In this document: one piece after another, positions 36,179 through 45,882 of the stretch
Layout: each line of letters starts with the position of its first letter
How positions within the stretch are numbered: position 1 is the stretch's first letter
DNA from: Mycobacterium sp. 852002-51971_SCH5477799-a
Lineage (GTDB): Bacteria > Actinomycetota > Actinomycetes > Mycobacteriales > Mycobacteriaceae
DNA: 64,000 nt
Assembly (NCBI RefSeq): GCF_001667145.1
Contig: NZ_LZIF01000082.1
Span: 62,001 to 126,000, forward strand
Direction of reading: 5' to 3'
Program-made: the position numbers and the translations under genes
Notes under the pieces: model-generated
What the model saw: the letters and a program-made list of their open reading frames with translations, nothing else
The model's database searches: none
What the model was told of the DNA's origin: nothing

Positions 36179-37024
36179 CTAACCGGCCCAGTTGGGCGAA
36201 CGCTTCTCCAGAAACGCCAGCATGCCTTCGTGGGCTTCGTCGGAGACGAAGAGCCGGGCCGATTCCTCGGCGAGCCGCTCGGCGTCGCGGTCGAAACCTT
36301 CCAGCACCGCGGCCGTGGTCAATGCCTTGGAAGCCGCGAGGCCCTGAGGCGAACCACGACCGATATCGGAGACCAGTTTGTCGACCGCGGCCTCGACGTC
36401 CTCGGCGGCCTCGGTGATCAAACCGATCTCGGCCGCCCGGCCGGCGTCGAACTTCTCGCCGGTCAGGTAGTAGCGCGCCGCGCCCCGCGCCGACAGTTTC
36501 GGCAACAGTGTCAGCGAGATGATCGCCGGTGCGACGCCGATCCTGGCCTCGGTCAGCGCGAAGGTGCTGCGCGGGCCGGCGACGGCGATATCACAGGCGC
36601 CCACCAGACCGAATCCGCCCGCCCGGACGTGCCCGTTGATCGCGGCGATCACCGGCAGCGGCGAGGCGACGATGGCCCTCATCAAGGCGGCCATCTCGCG
36701 GGCCCGCGCGACGGCCATGTCGTATGCCGATGGTGGCGACGCGTCCCCCGCAAGCGGGAGGTGCCCCCCTCGCCCGGCTACGCCGCCCTCGGAATCGCCG
36801 CCGCCAGCTTGGCTCAGATCCGCACCGGCACAAAAGGTCCCGCCGGCATGGCCCAGCACCACGGTCCGTACCGCCGGGTCCGCCGAGGCGTCGCGCAACC
36901 CTCGGTGCAACTGGTTGACCAGTGTGGTGGACAGCGCGTTGCGGTTGTGGGGTGAGTTCAGGGTCAGCCGCGCGTACGGTCCGCCTGTGTCGGCGGGTCC
37001 GGCGTATTCGACGAGCGCGTCCAT
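36179..37024 (-). CDS. echA7: Enoyl-CoA hydratase EchA7
   Basis: 281 aa crotonase, last gene of the catabolic operon. Oxyanion-hole segments AGGTFCAGADLS and HVRAGGFGLVGACDIAVAG are present. One catalytic Glu is kept (TEARIGVAPAI); the other position is Gly. Between them, at about residues 75-100, sits a Gly-rich stretch (QAGGGDSEGGVAGRGG...) that ordinary crotonases lack, encoded by 36725-36800 with a hairpin in the DNA. The start overlaps the fadE12 stop by one base (TGATG). Confidence 0.87.
   Translation of the reverse strand: MDALVEYAGPADTGGPYARLTLNSPHNRNALSTTLVNQLHRGLRDASADPAVRTVVLGHAGGTFCAGADLSQAGGGDSEGGVAGRGGHLPLAGDASPPSAYDMAVARAREMAALMRAIVASPLPVIAAINGHVRAGGFGLVGACDIAVAGPRSTFALTEARIGVAPAIISLTLLPKLSARGAARYYLTGEKFDAGRAAEIGLITEAAEDVEAAVDKLVSDIGRGSPQGLAASKALTTAAVLEGFDRDAERLAEESARLFVSDEAHEGMLAFLEKRSPNWAG
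36725..36800 (-). repeat. In-frame GC-rich insert within echA7, possible dispersed repeat
   Basis: A 76-nt stretch of the coding region reads as low-complexity Gly/Ala/Arg and contains CCCGCAAGCGGG (36747-36758; stem CCCGC/GCGGG, loop AA) flanked by C- and G-runs. It accounts for about 25 residues missing from usual crotonases and keeps the frame. Its edges are approximate. I suspect a small interspersed repeat, but copies elsewhere cannot be checked here. Confidence 0.45.
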
Positions 37025-38190
37025 CAGTAGCTTCGGGGCAGACCCAGCGATGTCTGCGCGACGAAGTTCAGCACCATTTCACGGCTGACCGGGGCGATGC
37101 GGCCCAGCCGGGCCGAGGTCAGCATGGCGGCCAGGCCATACTCCTTGGTCAGTCCGTTGCCGCCGAGTGACTGCACCGCCTGATCCACCGAGCGCGTCGC
37201 CGCTTCGGCCGCAGCGTATTTGGCCATGTTCGCGGCCTCGGCCGCACCCATGTCATTGCCGGAGTCATAGAGGGTGGCGGCCTTCTGCAGCATCAGCTTA
37301 GCCAGTTCGACCTCGATGTGGCACTGCGCCAATGGATGTGACAGCCCCTGGTGCGCGCCGATCGGCGTGCCCCACACCTGCCGGGTTTTGACGTATTCGG
37401 CGGCCCGGCCCAGCGCGTACCGCCCCATCCCGACGGAGCTCGCCGCGCCCATGATTCGTTCGGGGTTGAGACCGGCGAAAAGCTGTGCGATGGCGGCGTC
37501 TTCGGCGCCGACGAGCGCGTCGCTCGGCAGCCGCACATCGTCGAGGAAGACCTGGAACTGGCGTTCGGGGCTGATCAGTTCCATTTCGATCGGGGTGTAG
37601 GTGAAGCCGGGCGCGTCGGTGGGCACCACGAACAGCGCGGGGCGCAGCTTGCCGGTCTTGGCCTCCTCGGTACGGGCCACCACCAGCACCGCCTGCGCCT
37701 GGTCGATGCCGGAGATATAAACCTTCTGTCCCTTCAAAATCCAGTCGCTGCCGTCCCGGCGGGCGGTCGTGGTGATCTTGTGCGAGTTGGAGCCGGCGTC
37801 CGGCTCGGTGATGGCAAAGGCCATCGTCAGCGTCCCGTCGGCGATGCCGGGGATCCAGCGCTTCTTCTGCTCCTCGGTGCCGAACTTGCTGATGATGGTG
37901 CCGTTGATGGCGGGCGAGACCACCATCAGCAGCAGCGCGCTGCCCGCGGCGGCCATCTCCTCCATGACCAGCGACAGCTCGTACATTCCGGCGCCGCCAC
38001 CGCCGTACTCCTCGGGCAGGTTCACCCCTAGGAAGCCGAGCTTGCCTGCCTCCGACCATAATTCGTCGGTGTGCTCGTGTGCGCGGGCCTTGCGCAGGTA
38101 GTACTCACTGCCGTAGTTGGCAGCCCAGGCCGCCACCGACTTGCGTAGGGCCTGACGCTCCTCGCTCTCGATGAAGCTGGTGTCGGTCAT
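37024..38190 (-). CDS. fadE12: Acyl-CoA dehydrogenase FadE12
   Basis: Flavin enzyme introducing a trans-2 double bond in acyl-CoA. 388 aa, same as H37Rv FadE12. Seen: VNLPEEYGGGGAGMYELSLVMEEM, MAFAITEPDAGSNSHKI at the FAD/substrate site, GMGRYALGRAAEYVKTRQVWG and a C-terminal QSLGGNGLTKEYGL. The start overlaps the accA2 stop (ATGA) and the stop overlaps the echA7 start, so it is translated within the operon. Confidence 0.93.
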   Translation of the reverse strand: MTDTSFIESEERQALRKSVAAWAANYGSEYYLRKARAHEHTDELWSEAGKLGFLGVNLPEEYGGGGAGMYELSLVMEEMAAAGSALLLMVVSPAINGTIISKFGTEEQKKRWIPGIADGTLTMAFAITEPDAGSNSHKITTTARRDGSDWILKGQKVYISGIDQAQAVLVVARTEEAKTGKLRPALFVVPTDAPGFTYTPIEMELISPERQFQVFLDDVRLPSDALVGAEDAAIAQLFAGLNPERIMGAASSVGMGRYALGRAAEYVKTRQVWGTPIGAHQGLSHPLAQCHIEVELAKLMLQKAATLYDSGNDMGAAEAANMAKYAAAEAATRSVDQAVQSLGGNGLTKEYGLAAMLTSARLGRIAPVSREMVLNFVAQTSLGLPRSY

Positions 38191-40172
38191 GCTTGATCCC
38201 CTTCTGATTGTGGCGCTTCCACTCTTGCCAGCACAGCGCCAACTTCGACTTGCTGACCGGTCTTGACATTGAGTTCGGCGAGTACCCCGTCCACCGGGGC
38301 GGCGATGGTGTGTTCCATCTTCATGGCCTCCAGCCAGATCAGCGGCTGGCCGGCGGTGACGGTGTCGCCGATCGCGGCACCGAGCCGGATGACGCTGCCG
38401 GGCATGGGCGCGACCAGTGAGCCCTTTTCGACGGTCGAACCGGGCTCGGGGAAACGCGGCAGGGCGATCAGGTGCACCGGTCCGCGGGCGGAATCGATGT
38501 AGACATCGGGATCGCCCGCGTAGCGCCGCACCGAGAAGCTGTGGTCGACGCCGTCGGCCCGCAGGACCACGTCATCCGCCGTGGCCGACACCAGCTGCAC
38601 CGACGGGTCGTCGGGCAACACCAAACCGATTCTGGTGAAACGGTATTGAACCCGGTGCTCGTCACCCTGGTCGTCGCGATAATCCTTGACCTGGTGGCCC
38701 GACGAAAGGTTGCGCCAGCCGCTGGGAACGGCACTCAGCACCGGCGCGGTAGCGCGGTTGTGCGCGGCGACGGCGAGTGCGGCCGCGATGGCGGACAGAC
38801 GGACCACCGCGGCGTCGCCCAGCGGGGCCGCCAACCTCGCCAGGTCGTGGGTGTCGAAAAACGCTGTGTCGGTGGCGCCGTCGAGGAACGCCGGATGCCG
38901 CAGCACGTTCACCAGAAGATCGCGATTGGTGCGCACGCCGTGCACGCGGGTGCGGGCCAACGCGTCGGCGAGAACCAGCGACGCCTGACGGCGCGTCGGG
39001 GCATAGGAGATGACCTTGGCCAGCATCGGGTCGTAGTGGACGGAGACGGTGAATCCGCCGACGATGCCCGAGTCCAGGCGGATCCCGGTCCGGTGGCCCA
39101 GCGAGCCGAATTCGGCTCGAACGGATTGCACCTCGAACGCGCGGACCAGACCGGCCTGTGGCTGCCAGTTCTTGGCAGGGTCCTCGGCGTAGAGCCGGGC
39201 CTCGATCGAATGCCCCTGCGCGGCAGGAGGTTGCGCGTCGAGAGGAGCGCCGTCGGCGACGGCGAGCTGCAGCTCGACGAGGTCGAGCCCGGTGGTCTCT
39301 TCGGTGACCGGGTGTTCGACCTGCAGCCTGGTGTTCATCTCGAGGAAGTAGAACTCGCCGTCGTCGTCGGCCAAGAATTCCACCGTCCCGGCCCCGGTGT
39401 AGCCGATGGCCTCGGCGGCCAGCCGGGCCGCGTCGAAAAGCTTGGCGCGCATGCCCACCGTGCGCTCCACCAACGGCGACGGCGCCTCCTCGATGATCTT
39501 CTGGTGCCGGCGTTGAATCGAGCATTCGCGTTCGCCGACCGCCCACACGGTGCCGTGGGTGTCGGCCATGACCTGAACCTCGATGTGATGTCCGGTGGGC
39601 AGATACCGCTCGCAGAACACGGTGGGGTCACCGAAGGCCGATTGCGCTTCCCGGCTCGCTGCGGCGACTTCGCCGGCAAGCGCGGACAATTCGCGAACCA
39701 CGCGCATGCCGCGACCACCGCCGCCCGCGGAGGCCTTGACCAAGACCGGCAGCTGCGCCTCGGTAACGGTCTCAGGGTCGAGCTCGTCGAGCACCGGCAC
39801 TCCGGCCGCGGCCATCAGTTTCTTGGACTCGATCTTGGAGCCCATCGCCCGCACCGCTGCCACCGGGGGTCCGACCCACGTCAGCCCGGCGTCCTGGACG
39901 GCGGCCGCGAAGTCTGCGTTCTCCGAGAGGAATCCGTAGCCGGGGTGTATCGCGTCGGCGCCGGCGGCGCGGGCGGCGGCGATGAGGGCCTCGGCGTTGA
40001 GGTAGTCGTTGGTCTTGTTCAGCCGCACCCGGGCGTCGGCCTCGTCGACGTGGGGCGCGCCCGCGTCGGGGTCGGTGTAGACGGCGACCGTGCCCAAGCC
40101 GAGCCGGCGGCAGGAGGCAAACACCCGCCGGGCGATCTCACCGCGGTTGGCGACCAGAACTCGAGTAAGCAT
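38187..40172 (-). CDS. accA2: Acyl-CoA carboxylase alpha subunit AccA2 (biotin carboxylase + BCCP)
   Basis: 661 aa. Biotin carboxylase domain at about 1-450: LVANRGEIARRVFASCRRLG, SAGGGGRGMRVV for ATP, FLEMNTRLQVEHPVTE. The C-terminal biotinyl domain has Lys618 in EAMKMEHTIAAP. It works with AccD2 to carboxylate an acyl-CoA; the substrate of the A2/D2 pair is not established. The ATG at 40172 lies 5 nt after the accD2 stop. A GTG at 40181 would instead give a 4-nt GTGA overlap like the other junctions in this operon and cannot be excluded. Confidence 0.94.
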   Translation of the reverse strand: MLTRVLVANRGEIARRVFASCRRLGLGTVAVYTDPDAGAPHVDEADARVRLNKTNDYLNAEALIAAARAAGADAIHPGYGFLSENADFAAAVQDAGLTWVGPPVAAVRAMGSKIESKKLMAAAGVPVLDELDPETVTEAQLPVLVKASAGGGGRGMRVVRELSALAGEVAAASREAQSAFGDPTVFCERYLPTGHHIEVQVMADTHGTVWAVGERECSIQRRHQKIIEEAPSPLVERTVGMRAKLFDAARLAAEAIGYTGAGTVEFLADDDGEFYFLEMNTRLQVEHPVTEETTGLDLVELQLAVADGAPLDAQPPAAQGHSIEARLYAEDPAKNWQPQAGLVRAFEVQSVRAEFGSLGHRTGIRLDSGIVGGFTVSVHYDPMLAKVISYAPTRRQASLVLADALARTRVHGVRTNRDLLVNVLRHPAFLDGATDTAFFDTHDLARLAAPLGDAAVVRLSAIAAALAVAAHNRATAPVLSAVPSGWRNLSSGHQVKDYRDDQGDEHRVQYRFTRIGLVLPDDPSVQLVSATADDVVLRADGVDHSFSVRRYAGDPDVYIDSARGPVHLIALPRFPEPGSTVEKGSLVAPMPGSVIRLGAAIGDTVTAGQPLIWLEAMKMEHTIAAPVDGVLAELNVKTGQQVEVGAVLARVEAPQSEGDQA

Positions 40173-40177
40173 GGGGC

Positions 40178-41773
40178 TCACATCCGGAAGACGCCGAAAT
40201 TCGACGTTCCCTTGATCGGGCCATTGGCGATGGCGGACAGACACATTCCCAATACGGTGCGGGTATCGCGCGGGTCGATCACCCCGTCGTCGTAGAGCAT
40301 CCCGGACAACACCAACGGCAGCGACTCGGCTTCGATCTGGCCCTCGACCGCGGCCCGCATCGCCGCGTCGGCCTCCTCGTCGACCTGCTGGCCGCGCGCC
40401 TCGGCGGCCGCGCGGGCCACGATCGACAGCACGCCCGACAGCTGGGCGCCGCCCATCACCGCGGACTTCGACGTCGGCCAGGCGAAGAGGAACCGCGGAT
40501 CGTAGGCGCGCCCGCACATGCCGTAGTGGCCCGCGCCGTAGGATGCGCCGAGCAGCAACGAGATGTGCGGGACGGTCGAGTTGGACACGGCGTTGATCAT
40601 CATCGAGCCGTGCTTGATCATCCCGCCCTCTTCGTAGTCCTTGCCCACCATGTAGCCGGTGGTGTTGTGCAAGAACAGCAGTGGCGTGTCGGAGCGGTTG
40701 GCCAACTGAATGAACTGGGTGGCCTTCTGCGACTCCTCGCTGAACAGCACTCCCCGCGCATTGGCCAGGATGCCGATCGGATACCCGTGTAACTGGGCCC
40801 AGCCCGTCACCAGCGAGGATCCGTACAGCGGCTTGAATTCGTCGAATTCGGAGCCGTCGACGATGCGGGCGATGACCTCCCGGGGATCGAACGGGATGCG
40901 CAGGTCCGCGGGCACGATACCGATGAGTTCCTCGGTATCGAACAACGGTGCGGTGACGGGCTTGGGCTTCGGCCCCTGCTTGACCCAGTTCAATCGGGCG
41001 ACGACGCGCCGACCGATCCGGATCGCGTCGAGTTCGTCGATGGCGAAGTAATCGGCCAAACCCGAGATTCGAGCGTGCATTTCGGCGCCGCCGAGCGATT
41101 CGTCGTCGGATTCCTCACCGGTGGCCATCTTCACCAGCGGGGGACCCGCGAGGAAGACCTTGGAACGCTCCTTGATCATCACCACGTGATCGGACATGCC
41201 CGGGACGTAGGCGCCGCCCGCGGTGGAATTGCCGAACACCAACGCGACGGTGGGGATGCCGGCCGCCGAGAGCCGGGTCAGGTCGCGGAACATCCGTCCG
41301 CCGGGGATGAAGATTTCCTTCTGGGTGGGCAGGTCCGCACCGCCGGACTCGACCAGCGAGATCACCGGAAGCCGGTTCTCGAAGGCGATCTGGTTGGCCC
41401 GCAGGATCTTCTTCAGGGTCCACGGGTTGCTGGTGCCGCCTTTGACCGTCGGATCGTTGGCGACGATCATGCATTCGACGCCTTCGACCACGCCGATGCC
41501 GGTGACCGTGCTGGCGCCGACCTTGAAGGCACTGCCCCAGGCGGCCAGCGGGCTGAGTTCCAAGAACGGCGAATCCTGGTCGACCAGCAATTCGATACGT
41601 TCGCGCGCGGTCAGCTTTCCGCGATTATGGTGGCGTTCAACGTATTTGGTACCGCCACCGGCCAGGGCGTTGGCCAGTTCGCCGTCGATCTCCTCGAGTT
41701 TCGTCATCGCCGCCGCCGCCGCGTCGGTGAAGGCGGCGGCCTCAGCGTCCAGGGTGGACTGCAGCACGGTCAT
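40178..41773 (-). CDS. accD2: Acyl-CoA carboxylase beta subunit AccD2 (carboxyltransferase)
   Basis: 531 aa carboxyltransferase with two crotonase-fold halves. The N-terminal half has GKLTARERIELLVDQDS, NDPTVKGGTSNP and GNSTAGGAYVPGMSD. The C-terminal half has FLHNTTGYMVGKDYEEGGMIKHG and SYGAGHYGMCGRAYDPRFLFAWP. The pattern is close to methylcrotonyl/geranyl-CoA carboxylases. The ATG at 41773 overlaps the fadE13 stop (ATGA). The upstream open frame is a shadow of fadE13. Confidence 0.94.
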   Translation of the reverse strand: MTVLQSTLDAEAAAFTDAAAAAMTKLEEIDGELANALAGGGTKYVERHHNRGKLTARERIELLVDQDSPFLELSPLAAWGSAFKVGASTVTGIGVVEGVECMIVANDPTVKGGTSNPWTLKKILRANQIAFENRLPVISLVESGGADLPTQKEIFIPGGRMFRDLTRLSAAGIPTVALVFGNSTAGGAYVPGMSDHVVMIKERSKVFLAGPPLVKMATGEESDDESLGGAEMHARISGLADYFAIDELDAIRIGRRVVARLNWVKQGPKPKPVTAPLFDTEELIGIVPADLRIPFDPREVIARIVDGSEFDEFKPLYGSSLVTGWAQLHGYPIGILANARGVLFSEESQKATQFIQLANRSDTPLLFLHNTTGYMVGKDYEEGGMIKHGSMMINAVSNSTVPHISLLLGASYGAGHYGMCGRAYDPRFLFAWPTSKSAVMGGAQLSGVLSIVARAAAEARGQQVDEEADAAMRAAVEGQIEAESLPLVLSGMLYDDGVIDPRDTRTVLGMCLSAIANGPIKGTSNFGVFRM

Positions 41774-42918
41774 GATTGATATCCCAGAAGTTTGGCCGAC
41801 AGTGCGGTGAGGATTTCCGTCGTTCCTCCGCCGATGCCCAGGATCCTCATGTCCCGGTATTGGCGTTCGACCTCGGATTCGGCCATGTAACCCATGCCGC
41901 CGAACAGCTGAACGGCTTGGTGGGCAACCCATTCGCCGGCCTCGACGGCGGTGTTCTTGGCGAAACACACTTGCGGGATCAGGTTGGTTTCACCGGCGAG
42001 TTGCCGCTCCACCACGCTGCGCGAGTAGACCCGGGCGACGTCGATGCGACGGGCCATCTCGGCCAATGTGTTCTGCACCGACTGCCGCGAAATCAGTGGG
42101 CGGCCGAACGTTTCGCGGTCACGACACCATTGCACGGTCAGGTCCAGGCAGCGCTGCGCGCTCGAATAGGCCTGTGCCGCAAGGCCGATCCGTTCGGAGA
42201 CGAAGGCTTGGGCGATCTGGGCGAACCCGCTGTTCTCGGCGCCGACCAGGTTGGCCACCGGGACTCGGACGTCGGTGTACGACAGCTCGGCGGTGTCCGA
42301 GGACCGCCAGCCCATCTTGTCCAGCTTGCGGCTCACCTCGAAGCCCGGCGTGCCCTTCTCGACCACCAGCAGCGAAACCCCGCTCGCGCCGGGGCCTCCG
42401 GTGCGCACGGCGGTGACCACATAGTCGGCGCGGACGCCGGAGGTGATGTAAGTCTTGGCGCCGTTGACGATGTAGTGGTCACCATCGCGAACCGCCGAGG
42501 TCCGAAGATGTCCGACGTCGGAACCGCCCCCGGGTTCGGTGATGGCGAGCGAACCGATCATCTCGCCGGCCAGCGTCGGGCGAACGAACGAGTCGATGAG
42601 CCGCTGATCGCCCGAGGCGATCATGTGCGGTACCGCGATGCCGCAGGTGAACAACGACGCGAAAACTCCGCCCGGCGCTCCCGCCTGATGCATCTCCTCG
42701 CAGATGATCACCGCGTCGGCGCCGTCGCCGCCACCACCGCCGACCGCCTCGGGGAAGTTCGCACCGAGCAATCCGGCGGCCCCGGCGCTGCGGTGCAATT
42801 CGCGCGGCAGGTCCCCGGTGCGCTCCCACTCGTCGACGTGGGGCAGGATCTCGCGTTCTGCGAACGAGCGCACCGTCTTTCGCAACTGTTCGCGCTCGGG
42901 CGTGGTCCAAAGATTCAC
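41770..42918 (-). CDS. fadE13: Acyl-CoA dehydrogenase FadE13
   Basis: 382 aa, equal to H37Rv FadE13. Seen: GLLGANFPEAVGGGGGDGADAVIICEEM, IGSLAITEPGGGSDVGHL, GAKTYITSGVRADYVVTAV and QLFGGMGYMAESEVERQYRDMRI, typical of acyl-CoA dehydrogenases of branched or short substrates. GTG start at 42918 overlaps the stop of the AtuA-like gene (GTGA), and the stop overlaps accD2. Codons upstream of this start belong to another frame of the AtuA-like gene. Confidence 0.93.
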   Translation of the reverse strand: MNLWTTPEREQLRKTVRSFAEREILPHVDEWERTGDLPRELHRSAGAAGLLGANFPEAVGGGGGDGADAVIICEEMHQAGAPGGVFASLFTCGIAVPHMIASGDQRLIDSFVRPTLAGEMIGSLAITEPGGGSDVGHLRTSAVRDGDHYIVNGAKTYITSGVRADYVVTAVRTGGPGASGVSLLVVEKGTPGFEVSRKLDKMGWRSSDTAELSYTDVRVPVANLVGAENSGFAQIAQAFVSERIGLAAQAYSSAQRCLDLTVQWCRDRETFGRPLISRQSVQNTLAEMARRIDVARVYSRSVVERQLAGETNLIPQVCFAKNTAVEAGEWVAHQAVQLFGGMGYMAESEVERQYRDMRILGIGGGTTEILTALSAKLLGYQS

Positions 42919-44645
42919 AATAAGCTCTCCGGGATGTCGAGGTAGCGGCCGCGGAGCCATTCGCCGAGCCCCTTGGCCTGGGGGTCGAATCGAGCCTGGT
43001 ATGCGACGCCCTGGCCGAGGATGCCATCGATGACGAAGTTGACCGCCCGCAGATTCGGCAGCAGGTGGCGGGTGACGTCGAAGTCGGCCGCTTCGGGCAG
43101 CAGCTCCTTGAGCAGCTCGACGGTCAAAGTGTTGGCCAGCCATCGCCATTGCTCGTCGGTGCGCACCCAGACGCCGACGTTGGCCGAGCCGCCCTTGTCG
43201 CCGCTGCGCGCACCGGCGATGCGGCCCAGTGGCGCCCGTCGCGTGGGGCCGGCCGGCAGCGGGTCGGGCAGCGGCGGTGGAGCGGCGGGCGCCAGCGCCA
43301 AAGTCTCGGTGGCGCAACCGATGTCGGTCCGGGTGCCGTCGGCATGCACCGCGACGTGTGGCACCTGGGTGGCGTCGACGAAACCGGGCGTGAACACGCC
43401 GTAGACCTGGCCGTCCCCCGGGGGCGCGGTCACGTGGAATCCCGGATAACTGGCCAACGCCAATTCGACAGCGGCCGAGGAGAATTGGCGGCCTACGTTG
43501 GCGGGGTCGGGGTCGCGCACGACGCAGTGCAGCAGTGCGCTGGCGGCTTCTTCGGTGTCGGCGTCGGGGTGGTCGGTGCGGGCCAGCGACCACTGCAGCT
43601 CGGCGGGCTTGACGGTGAGCGTGGCGTCGAGTTGGCGGCGCATCAGGTCGGCCTTGGCCTCGATGTCCAGCCCCGTTAACACGAAGGTCATCGAGTTGCG
43701 GAATCCGCCGATGCTGTTCATCGAGACCTTGTAGGTGGGCGGCGGGGCCTCGCCGCGCACCCCGCTGATGCGCACCCGGTCGGGCCCTTCGGACGACAAT
43801 TGGACGCTGTCCATCCGGGCGGTGACGTCCGGGTTGGCGTAGCGCGCCCCGGTGATTTCGTAGAGCAGCTGCGCGGTGACGGTGTCGACGCTGACCACGC
43901 CGCCGGTGCCCGGGTGCTTGGTGATCACCGAGGATCCGTCGGCGCTGACCTCGGCCAGCGGGAAGCCGGCGTGGGTGAGGTCGGCGACTTCGGTGAAGAA
44001 CGAGTAATTGCCCCCGGTGGCCTGGACCCCGCATTCGATGATGTGGCCGGCGACCACGGCGCCGGCGAGCCGGTCATAGTCGGCGCGGTCCCAGCCGAAG
44101 TGCGCCGCGGCCGCCCCGACGATCACCGAGGCGTCGGTGACCCGGCCGGTGACGACCACGTCGGCGCCGCGGTCGAGACAATCGACGATCCCCCAGGCGC
44201 CCAGGTACGCGTTCGCGGTCAGCGGGGTGCCCAGCCCGAGGTCGGCGGCGCTCGGCAACAGGTCGTCGCCCTCCACGTGGGCGACCCGGGTGTCGATGCC
44301 CAGGCGCTCGGCCAGCGCGCGTATCGCATCGGCGAGCCCGGCCGGGTTGAGGCCACCGGCGTTGGCGACGATGCGAACTCCGCGGTCGGTGGCCTCGCCC
44401 AGGCAGTCCTCGAGCTGGGTCAGAAAGGTCTTGGCGTAGCCGCGCTCGGGGTGCTTCATCTTGTCGCGGCCCAGGATCAGCATGGTGAGTTCGGCCAGGT
44501 AGTCGCCGGTGAGGTAGTCGACGTCACCGCCGGTGAGCATCTCGCGCATGGCCGCGAGCCGGTCGCCGTAGAACCCCGAGCAGTTCGCGATCCGGACGGC
44601 GCCGGACCTGCCTGAAGCGCCAGAGGCGCCGGAAGCAGAGGCCAT
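42915..44645 (-). CDS. AtuA-like protein, DUF1446 (Rv0976c-like)
   Basis: 576 aa. Family of AtuA, a protein of unknown activity required for acyclic terpene (citronellol/geraniol) use in Pseudomonas. Seen: [78 protein letters not shown] and [16 protein letters not shown] near the C-terminal domain. The N-terminal 15 residues are low-complexity Ala/Ser/Gly. ATG at 44645 with GGAGGA upstream. First gene of the operon running to echA7, with a candidate operator 42 nt upstream. Confidence 0.87.
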
Positions 44646-44686
44646 GCCTGTCCTCCATTCGGGAATTCAACCGGTTTCGACCACCC

Positions 44687-44702
44687 AACCAACCGGTAGG
44701 TT
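44687..44702. promoter_or_regulatory. Candidate TetR-type operator of the AtuA-EchA7 operon
   Basis: AACCAACCGGTAGGTT is a 16-bp palindrome broken at one base pair around ACCGGT. A second AACCGGTT palindrome lies at 44669-44676. Both are just upstream of the operon start, where a repressor would act. The repressor gene is not in the window. Confidence 0.5.
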
Positions 44703-44913
44703 AGCGGGTACCGTCGGTGTCACGTCAAGGATCCCACTTCGGACCGGCATGCCCCGGGCGCGCCCGACTGGCCGGGATCGCTGCGCGACGCCCATTTTGG
44801 CGACAAGCCGACCAGCGACTATCCTGATACGCGATCGTCGCCCGTTCGGCCCACCGGCCACGCCGCGCGACATGCCGAACCGCAAGTCCCACATCGAGGA
44901 GTTAGGCCCGACC

Positions 44914-45087
44914 ATGGCCGTACCCAAGCGCAGAATGTCGCGCGCGAACACCCGTAGCCGGCGCGCGCAGTGGAAGGCCGAGAAGACCGAACTCGTCGGT
45001 GTGACGGTCGCAGGTCAGCGGCACAAGGTGCCCCGCAGGCTGCTCAAGGCAGCCCGCCTCGGCCTGATCGACCTCGACCGCCGCTAA
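44914..45087 (+). CDS. rpmF: 50S ribosomal protein L32
   Basis: 57 aa: [23 protein letters not shown] followed by a basic C-terminal half. There are no Cys residues, so it is the zinc-free form of L32. GAGGAG lies 12 nt upstream of the ATG at 44914. The frame is open further upstream to 44644 but only this segment resembles a protein. Confidence 0.95.
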
Positions 45088-45139
45088 CCCGACGGCTTCG
45101 CCGCGCTTGCGACCGCCGCTAGGCCCATCCCGGCGCGCC

Positions 45140-45158
45140 TCTCAGGTCAGTCTCAGGC
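45140..45158. promoter_or_regulatory. MprA box upstream of mprA
   Basis: TCTCAGGT-CAG-TCTCAGGC: two 8-bp direct repeats with a 3-nt spacer, the layout described for MprA binding. It ends 21 nt before the mprA start, consistent with autoregulation. Confidence 0.8.
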
Positions 45159-45179
45159 GGTGGGACGAAACTAGGGGCC

Positions 45180-45866
45180 GTGCGAATACTGGTCGTCGAC
45201 GACGATCGCGCGGTGCGCGAGTCGCTGCGCAGGTCATTGTCCTTCAACGGCTACTCCGTTGAGTTGGCCCATGACGGGGTCGAGGCCCTCGAACTGATCG
45301 CGAGCGATCGCCCCGACGCGCTCGTCCTGGATGTGATGATGCCGCGCCTGGACGGCCTCGAGGTTTGCCGGCACCTCCGCAGCACCGGTGACGACCTACC
45401 GATCCTGGTGCTCACCGCGCGCGATTCGGTGTCGGAGCGGGTCGCCGGACTGGACGCCGGCGCCGACGACTACCTGCCGAAGCCGTTCGCCCTGGAAGAA
45501 TTGCTGGCCCGGATGCGCGCGCTGTTGCGCCGCACCAAGCCGGAGGACGACGCCGAATCGGTGGCGATGACGTTCTCCGACCTGTCCCTGGACCCGGTGA
45601 CCCGCGAGGTCACCCGCGGGCAGCGCCGAATCAGCCTGACCCGCACCGAATTCGCGTTGCTGGAAATGCTGATCGCCAATCCGCGCCGAGTGCTCACCCG
45701 CAGCCGCATCCTCGAGGAGGTCTGGGGATTCGACTTTCCCACCTCGGGCAACGCGCTGGAGGTGTACGTGGGCTATCTGCGGCGCAAAACCGAAGCCGAC
45801 GGTGAATCGCGGCTGATCCACACGGTGCGCGGTGTGGGGTACGTCCTTCGGGAGACACCGCCGTGA
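45180..45866 (+). CDS. mprA: Response regulator MprA
   Basis: OmpR-family regulator of envelope stress and persistence genes. 228 aa. Receiver domain at about 1-115: acidic pocket Asp7-9, phospho-acceptor Asp51 by my count in [11 protein letters not shown], Thr in LTARDS and Lys in PKPF. The winged-helix domain at about 130-225 ends in [28 protein letters not shown] start at 45180. mprB follows 16 nt downstream. Confidence 0.96.
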   Translation: MRILVVDDDRAVRESLRRSLSFNGYSVELAHDGVEALELIASDRPDALVLDVMMPRLDGLEVCRHLRSTGDDLPILVLTARDSVSERVAGLDAGADDYLPKPFALEELLARMRALLRRTKPEDDAESVAMTFSDLSLDPVTREVTRGQRRISLTRTEFALLEMLIANPRRVLTRSRILEEVWGFDFPTSGNALEVYVGYLRRKTEADGESRLIHTVRGVGYVLRETPP

Positions 45867-45882
45867 CGATCCGGGTCCACGG

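Noticed and set aside
38472..40295. 607-codon plus-strand frame
   Set aside because: Antisense shadow of accA2.
42919..44034. Upstream extension of the fadE13 frame
   Set aside because: Arg/Pro/Gly-rich shadow of the AtuA-like gene in another frame; FadE13 starts at the GTG at 42918.
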